A stretch of 24,236 nucleotides of DNA, from IMG/VR virus record IMGVR_UViG_3300043436_000322, positions 1 through 24,236 of that record; one strand, 5' to 3'. Of the stretch, positions 21,173-24,236 are shown one piece after another; position 1 is the first letter of the stretch, and the number at the start of each line of letters is the position of its first letter. Made by a program: the position numbers and the translations under genes. Under the pieces are notes generated by a model. That model saw only the letters and a list, made by a program, of their open reading frames with translations. It was not told where the DNA came from and made no database searches. The DNA is from a virus.

Positions 21173-21381
21173 TGTTCTTTTTTTAGTTTCTCAATATAAA
21201 GAGTAGCATCCATTAGCTCCTCCTGTAGATGGTTAAGCCATCCCTCCAGGTCAACATCTTTCCTATCTAGGTTAGTACCATACTTCTGCTGCCCTCTTTT
21301 ACTCCGCTCATAGTACTTAGCCATCACTGCCAATAGGATGCTGTCCTCTTGCTTTATTTCGTTTTCGTGTGTTATGTTCAT
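21169..21381 (-). CDS. MazG-like nucleotide-pyrophosphohydrolase-type small protein
   Basis: A 70-residue protein. KRGQQKYGTNLDRKDVDLEG then WLNHLQEELMDATLYIEKLK resembles short MazG-like proteins in many phages. It has an RGQxKYGTxLDR motif and an EExxDAxxY helix in which the two Glu and the Asp are candidate Mg ligands. Full MazG domains have two such helices per subunit; this is a minimal version, so activity is uncertain. A role in adjusting nucleotide pools during replication is the family inference. It overlaps both neighbours by 4 nt. Confidence 0.6.
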   Translation of the reverse strand: MNITHENEIKQEDSILLAVMAKYYERSKRGQQKYGTNLDRKDVDLEGWLNHLQEELMDATLYIEKLKKEQ

Positions 21382-22001
21382 TTGTTCTTTAATTGGGTTA
21401 ATACTTCGTTATAGAATTCAGTAGCTAGGATTAATCTCTCAGCCATCTGTATCTCTATCTCCTTATCTCTTTCAAAGGTAATGGATGTGATTCTCTTCTC
21501 AGGTGCAATATGATCCACATAGTGCAGTGCTCCATTCTCATACTCACCCATTATCTCCGGTGCAGTAGTTACCATTACATAACATAGCTCAAATGCCGGC
21601 ATATCATATAGCCACATATATGCTCTACCTTGCCATTCATAATCTGAGGTATCTTTGAGCTCATATGTAGTAGCTGGGAAGGTATCTAATGACCATGAAG
21701 TTTTGATATCAATAATGGATGTATCAGTAATAATATCACAGCATCCGGATAACCACTCATTCTCTACCCTCTCCTCATTCTTTTTATAATCCTCTAGCCT
21801 AACCAGGTTAAGTAGGTTAATACTGTCCTGCTCCTGTGCTAGTCCTTTGGTGATGTACTTGCTGTTCAGCTCACTCCTGTACTCAAAGAAATCCTCTTTA
21901 GCTTTTTGGATGATGTAGCTCTTAGCTGTTTGACTCAATGACTCCCCCTTAGTACGGGAGGAGGTCATTAATTTTCCTAATTGTGATGCTCTGAATTTCA
22001 T
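21378..22001 (-). CDS. PD-(D/E)XK exonuclease (recombination partner)
   Basis: A 207-residue nuclease, probably the exonuclease that creates single-stranded ends for annealing. Residues consistent with the YqaJ/lambda-exonuclease-like fold are: TKGLAQEQ (Glu57 of the GxxxE motif), SGCCDI (Asp89), IIDIKTSW (Asp98 and Lys100, the D-x-K core) and YEWQGRAYMW (Gln124 with the Tyr helix). The overall length fits the family. It sits in the same operon as ERF, with one small gene between, which supports the pairing. The start overlaps that small gene by 4 nt. Confidence 0.8.
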   Translation of the reverse strand: MKFRASQLGKLMTSSRTKGESLSQTAKSYIIQKAKEDFFEYRSELNSKYITKGLAQEQDSINLLNLVRLEDYKKNEERVENEWLSGCCDIITDTSIIDIKTSWSLDTFPATTYELKDTSDYEWQGRAYMWLYDMPAFELCYVMVTTAPEIMGEYENGALHYVDHIAPEKRITSITFERDKEIEIQMAERLILATEFYNEVLTQLKNK

Positions 22002-22264
22002 AATTCTTCGATTTCGTGTTTAACTTCTTGCCAATAATCTATAGTAGGCTGATAAGTAATTAAAGTAATCAAAAGCAATATTTCATCAACTGCAATTACT
22101 GCGGATTTTTTAGCTAACTCATGCCAATATATTAAAACATCAGGGCCTAGCTCATCATTCATTATTTCTGCTTTAGCAGATGTTTCTTTGTTTGTCCATT
22201 CAATAGATTCTGCAACTGCAAAATACTTATTAAATAATTCCTGTGCTTTTTCCTGTGGTGTCAT
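21998..22264 (-). CDS. Small conserved phage protein between ERF and exonuclease, unknown
   Basis: An 88-residue helical protein, MTPQEKAQELFNKYFAVAES, then AVIAVDEILLLITLITYQPT. The TPQEKAQELFNKY start and SAVIAVDEILxxI...YWQEVKHEIEEL end are a repeated pattern in Bacteroidota phage genomes, always uncharacterised. There is no membrane span despite the hydrophobic helix. Its codon use is richer in A/T than its neighbours, which suggests separate acquisition. It overlaps ERF and the exonuclease by 4 nt each. Confidence 0.7.
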   Translation of the reverse strand: MTPQEKAQELFNKYFAVAESIEWTNKETSAKAEIMNDELGPDVLIYWHELAKKSAVIAVDEILLLITLITYQPTIDYWQEVKHEIEEL

Positions 22265-22794
22265 AGCTGTGCCTCCTGCTCTTTAGTTAGGTTGTACATC
22301 TCTTTAATCTGCTCAGGAGTGAACTTACCATTCTTCACTGCTGCCAGTGCCTTATCCCATCTCTCCCCATCTAGCGTAGGCTTTGCCTTAGGTGCCTTGC
22401 TTGCAGTTTCCCCATCATCATCTATAGCCTGCAGGGATAGAAGATTAACCAATGTATACCTACGGTAATAAGTACAGGCACCTCCTATCTTCTGTGGATC
22501 AGTAATGGGAGGTAATGTCATGAATGATTCAAATCTATCACCACTCTCAATATCCACTATGATAGTATATACCTTATCATCCTTAATAGGCTGTATTAGT
22601 AACAGTCCACAGTCTAATAAGATAGGCTCAACGGTCTCAATGATAGAGTTAATATCAGCATAGCTGCGTTTGAAATGGGGATTAGTCGCATTCTTAATTA
22701 CTTTCCCCATTGACTGCTTAGCACAGTGCAGTTTTTGGTAGATGTTTAGTGCTGGTTTTGGCTCTTCAGCTTGAGCTGTTTTCCTTGTTGTCAT
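22261..22794 (-). CDS. erf: ERF-family single-strand annealing protein
   Basis: A 177-residue recombinase that anneals complementary single strands, acting in phage recombination and concatemer formation. Typical ERF features are: ATNPHFKRSYADINSIIETV (the NPxFKxxYAD motif), GLLLIQPI, an FMTLPPITDPQKIGGACTYY stretch and RRYTLVNLLSLQAIDDDGE, with the conserved TYYRRYxLxxLLxLxxxDDDGE signature. Length is at the short end of the family. It is the first gene after a good Bacteroidota-type promoter and is followed by a small gene and the exonuclease. Confidence 0.9.
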   Translation of the reverse strand: MTTRKTAQAEEPKPALNIYQKLHCAKQSMGKVIKNATNPHFKRSYADINSIIETVEPILLDCGLLLIQPIKDDKVYTIIVDIESGDRFESFMTLPPITDPQKIGGACTYYRRYTLVNLLSLQAIDDDGETASKAPKAKPTLDGERWDKALAAVKNGKFTPEQIKEMYNLTKEQEAQL

Positions 22795-22817
22795 AATTTT
22801 AAGGTATTAAATTTCTA

Positions 22818-22850
22818 CAAATATACAAATTAATTGTACTTATTTACAAA
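22818..22850 (-). promoter_or_regulatory. Bacteroidota-type promoter upstream of the ERF gene
   Basis: On the minus strand TTTG (22850-22847), a 21-nt spacer and TATATTTG (22825-22818) match the Bacteroidota -33 TTTG / -7 TAnnTTTG consensus exactly. It lies at the end of the nuclease gene in an otherwise tightly packed region. It leaves a leader of about 17 nt before the ERF ATG at 22794. It would drive the recombination module separately from the primase operon. Confidence 0.65.
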
Positions 22851-23288
22851 ATCATTAAAAAAATCTACAAAATCATCAAAGTTTCTAGCTATGTAGTAGA
22901 TACCTCCTGCCTTCTCTATATTCTCCTGGTACCTCTTCTGAGCCTCAGACTGTCTATCTTTGCCTATCTTTACCTCTATTTTTACACTACGCCCCTTAAT
23001 GGTAGCAGATATATCGGCACTCCCTGCTGTAGATGTTCCTTTGGTCCATGTTACTCCCAGTACTCTACCATCAGTAGCTCTCTTTGTTCGAGCTGTGCCC
23101 ATAGTGTTGATACGTTCTGCCTGATATCCATGAAGAGTAATATAATCACAGATGGCTCTGGTTAATCCGTTTGCGGTTGAATCTTTGTACATAGTTTTAG
23201 GTATGTAATCAGGTGGATAATTGGGATGAGTTTCTGCATATCTCTTAATCTTTAGCTCATGCAGTAGAGCCTTATATTCTTTTTTCAT
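22830..23288 (-). CDS. VRR-NUC-family nuclease
   Basis: A 152-residue PD-(D/E)XK endonuclease of the VRR-NUC type, a family that includes structure-specific nucleases and phage Holliday-junction resolvase-like enzymes. The core GSADISATIKGRSVKIEVKI holds Asp92 and the E-x-K pair (Glu105, Lys107). SEAQKRYQENIEKAGGIYYI gives the Q-x-x-x-Q helix and final strand typical of the fold. The N-terminal 60 residues are helical and basic (YKALLHELKIKRYAE). It overlaps the lipoprotein gene by 4 nt. A role in processing replication or recombination intermediates is inferred. Confidence 0.82.
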   Translation of the reverse strand: MKKEYKALLHELKIKRYAETHPNYPPDYIPKTMYKDSTANGLTRAICDYITLHGYQAERINTMGTARTKRATDGRVLGVTWTKGTSTAGSADISATIKGRSVKIEVKIGKDRQSEAQKRYQENIEKAGGIYYIARNFDDFVDFFNDFVNKYN

Positions 23289-23518
23289 AGTTTAATTCTA
23301 AGCAGATACTCCTGATTATCCTTCCATGCTTTCAAATCATACTCACCCTTTGGAAGTTGTATGAATGAAGTACCATAGGTAGGTACAGTATCAGTGTAAC
23401 CTATTACCTGGATATAGTCATATCTGCCTACTTCTATGTATCCATATGCATCACATTTCTGTGAGCTCTTACAGGATGCTAGCAGCATCACTATAGCTAA
23501 ATTAAAAAGGTGCCTCAT
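23285..23518 (-). CDS. Small predicted lipoprotein
   Basis: A 77-residue protein, MRHLFNLAIVMLLASCKSSQ. A short Arg-His start, a hydrophobic stretch and the lipobox LASC (Cys16) form a type II signal peptide, so the mature protein of about 62 residues should be membrane-anchored. The rest is beta-rich with many Tyr/Gly/Asp (YGYIEVGRYDYIQVIGYTD). It overlaps the primase/helicase end by 17 nt and the nuclease start by 4 nt. A lipoprotein inside a replication operon is unusual; superinfection exclusion is one possibility. No classical acidic export signal follows the Cys. Confidence 0.7.
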   Translation of the reverse strand: MRHLFNLAIVMLLASCKSSQKCDAYGYIEVGRYDYIQVIGYTDTVPTYGTSFIQLPKGEYDLKAWKDNQEYLLRIKL

Positions 23519-24236
23519 TTGTTGGTTTTATATGGTTAAAATCAGTACTATCTGCATTAGGAGTAACCAGCTCAAAGTATCTACCATGATGATCCTTCTC
23601 TTTTATCATACTGTATCCCTTATATGTGGCCCATGATGCTACCCATCTCAGATACTTTTTAGAATCTAGATCCTTATATCCATTAGTATCATTTTGGAAT
23701 GCTTCCAGGCTGCTCTTATTATAGTTACGGATATCAGTAGGTATATTACCCTCTCTAGCGAATTCATAGAAATCCTTACAAGTTGCCTGAATAAATCTCT
23801 TAGCATCTGCATTAATACTCTTACTCTTAACTAATCCTATCTGCAGGTACATCTGTAGATTATTCAGCATATAGTTATCAAATGCACTCCATTCGTCAGC
23901 AGTCCATTCATCAAATAATAGCCTTCCATATTCCTGCACTGGGTTACGCTGTGAGTTGAAGTATTGAAAGAACTCTATTTCATGCCTTCTCCTGTCATGT
24001 GATGTACCAGCTCCTGCTATTACATAGTTAGTAGTGATAACTATCTTAGGGCTCCTTTCAAATGGGATGTATATCTCATCCTTATTCTTTCTATTCACAG
24101 GTATCCCCTCAGTGATTAGGGAGAATAACTGCTCAAAATCAAAATTCTTTTTGACATCATCAAATGCCAATACCTGAGTATCTAGATTCACCCTCTGATA
24201 TACAAAATCACTCTTACCAGGATTGAATGCTTTACC
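23502..24236 (-). CDS. Primase/helicase, SF3-type C-terminal part (partial, runs off right edge)
   Basis: The last 244 codons of a replication ATPase, open to the window edge (reading begins GKAFNPGKSDFVYQRVN). The part seen includes Walker B VLAFDDV, the LFSLITEGI segment with an acceptor loop, sensor-1-like KIVITTNY and a basic DRRRHEIEFF motif with likely arginine fingers. All are typical of SF3 helicase domains of D5-like primase-helicases. Walker A is beyond the edge. After residue 120 comes an all-helical C-terminal part ending in NHIKPTNEAPF. An apparent internal start at 24191 is only a GTG and is not a real N-terminus. Confidence 0.82.
   Translation of the reverse strand, partial: GKAFNPGKSDFVYQRVNLDTQVLAFDDVKKNFDFEQLFSLITEGIPVNRKNKDEIYIPFERSPKIVITTNYVIAGAGTSHDRRRHEIEFFQYFNSQRNPVQEYGRLLFDEWTADEWSAFDNYMLNNLQMYLQIGLVKSKSINADAKRFIQATCKDFYEFAREGNIPTDIRNYNKSSLEAFQNDTNGYKDLDSKKYLRWVASWATYKGYSMIKEKDHHGRYFELVTPNADSTDFNHIKPTNEAPF

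Noticed and set aside
1-24236. tRNA genes, CRISPR arrays, IS elements, integrase or attachment sites
   Set aside because: No cloverleaf-like sequence, regular direct repeats, transposase or recombinase motif was recognised, so lysogeny cannot be judged from this window.

Overview
This window is one uninterrupted stretch of a tailed-bacteriophage (or prophage) genome. Its host is most likely in the Bacteroidota, probably Flavobacteriia-like. The reasons are the protein families (DUF3127 SSB-like protein, DUF6712-type head protein, XkdF-like protease, Bacteroidota-type tape measure and holin), A-rich leaders in place of Shine-Dalgarno sites, and one good match to the Bacteroidota promoter (TTTG, 21-nt spacer, TAnnTTTG) at 22818-22850. 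DNA is AT-rich. Every gene I can support reads on the minus strand, so transcription runs from high to low coordinates. I see no integrase, tRNA, rRNA, CRISPR array, IS element or bacterial gene. No tail sheath gene is visible, so a long-tailed, non-contractile (siphovirus-like) particle is the simplest reading.

Layout in the direction of transcription. (1) 24236-22830: end of an SF3-type primase/helicase, a small lipoprotein and a VRR-NUC nuclease. (2) 22850-21378: a promoter, an ERF single-strand annealing protein, a small protein and a PD-(D/E)XK exonuclease, which together look like a recombination module. (3) 21381-20088: a cassette of very small genes, mostly joined by ATGA stop/start overlaps, including two (35 and 31 codons) that are easy to miss. 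(4) 20095-18007: a DUF3127 SSB-like protein, an HTH protein, a sigma-factor-like protein, a coiled-coil protein, a Cys-containing protein and a HAD-fold phosphatase-like protein. (5) 17987-16505: small and large terminase. (6) 16401-8829: tail genes, including an assembly-chaperone-like gene with a strong candidate -1 frameshift, tail completion proteins, two large distal-tail proteins and the tape measure. (7) 8829-5323: prohead protease, two conserved tiny proteins, scaffold, major capsid protein and tail-tube-like protein, closed by a clear intrinsic terminator at 5265-5298. (8) 5232-877: a small protein, the portal (with a C-terminal extension), a head-completion protein with an inserted beta-rich domain, and fibre-like proteins. 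(9) 893-1: a lysis cassette of a small membrane protein, a holin and an amidase that runs off the left edge.

Most adjacent genes overlap by 1-44 nt, which implies tight translational coupling within long operons. Tail genes sit between terminase and capsid, and the portal lies downstream of the capsid and tube genes. This differs from the usual terminase-portal-protease-capsid-tail order.

The best candidates for something undescribed are: the T9-run -1 frameshift in the tail-chaperone-like gene (the -1 frame ends in an ATGA overlap with the next gene); the domain inserted into the head-completion protein; the terminator that separates capsid and tube from portal; a sigma-like regulator just ahead of the late genes; and a lipoprotein embedded in the replication operon. 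No complete defence or anti-defence system is recognisable.
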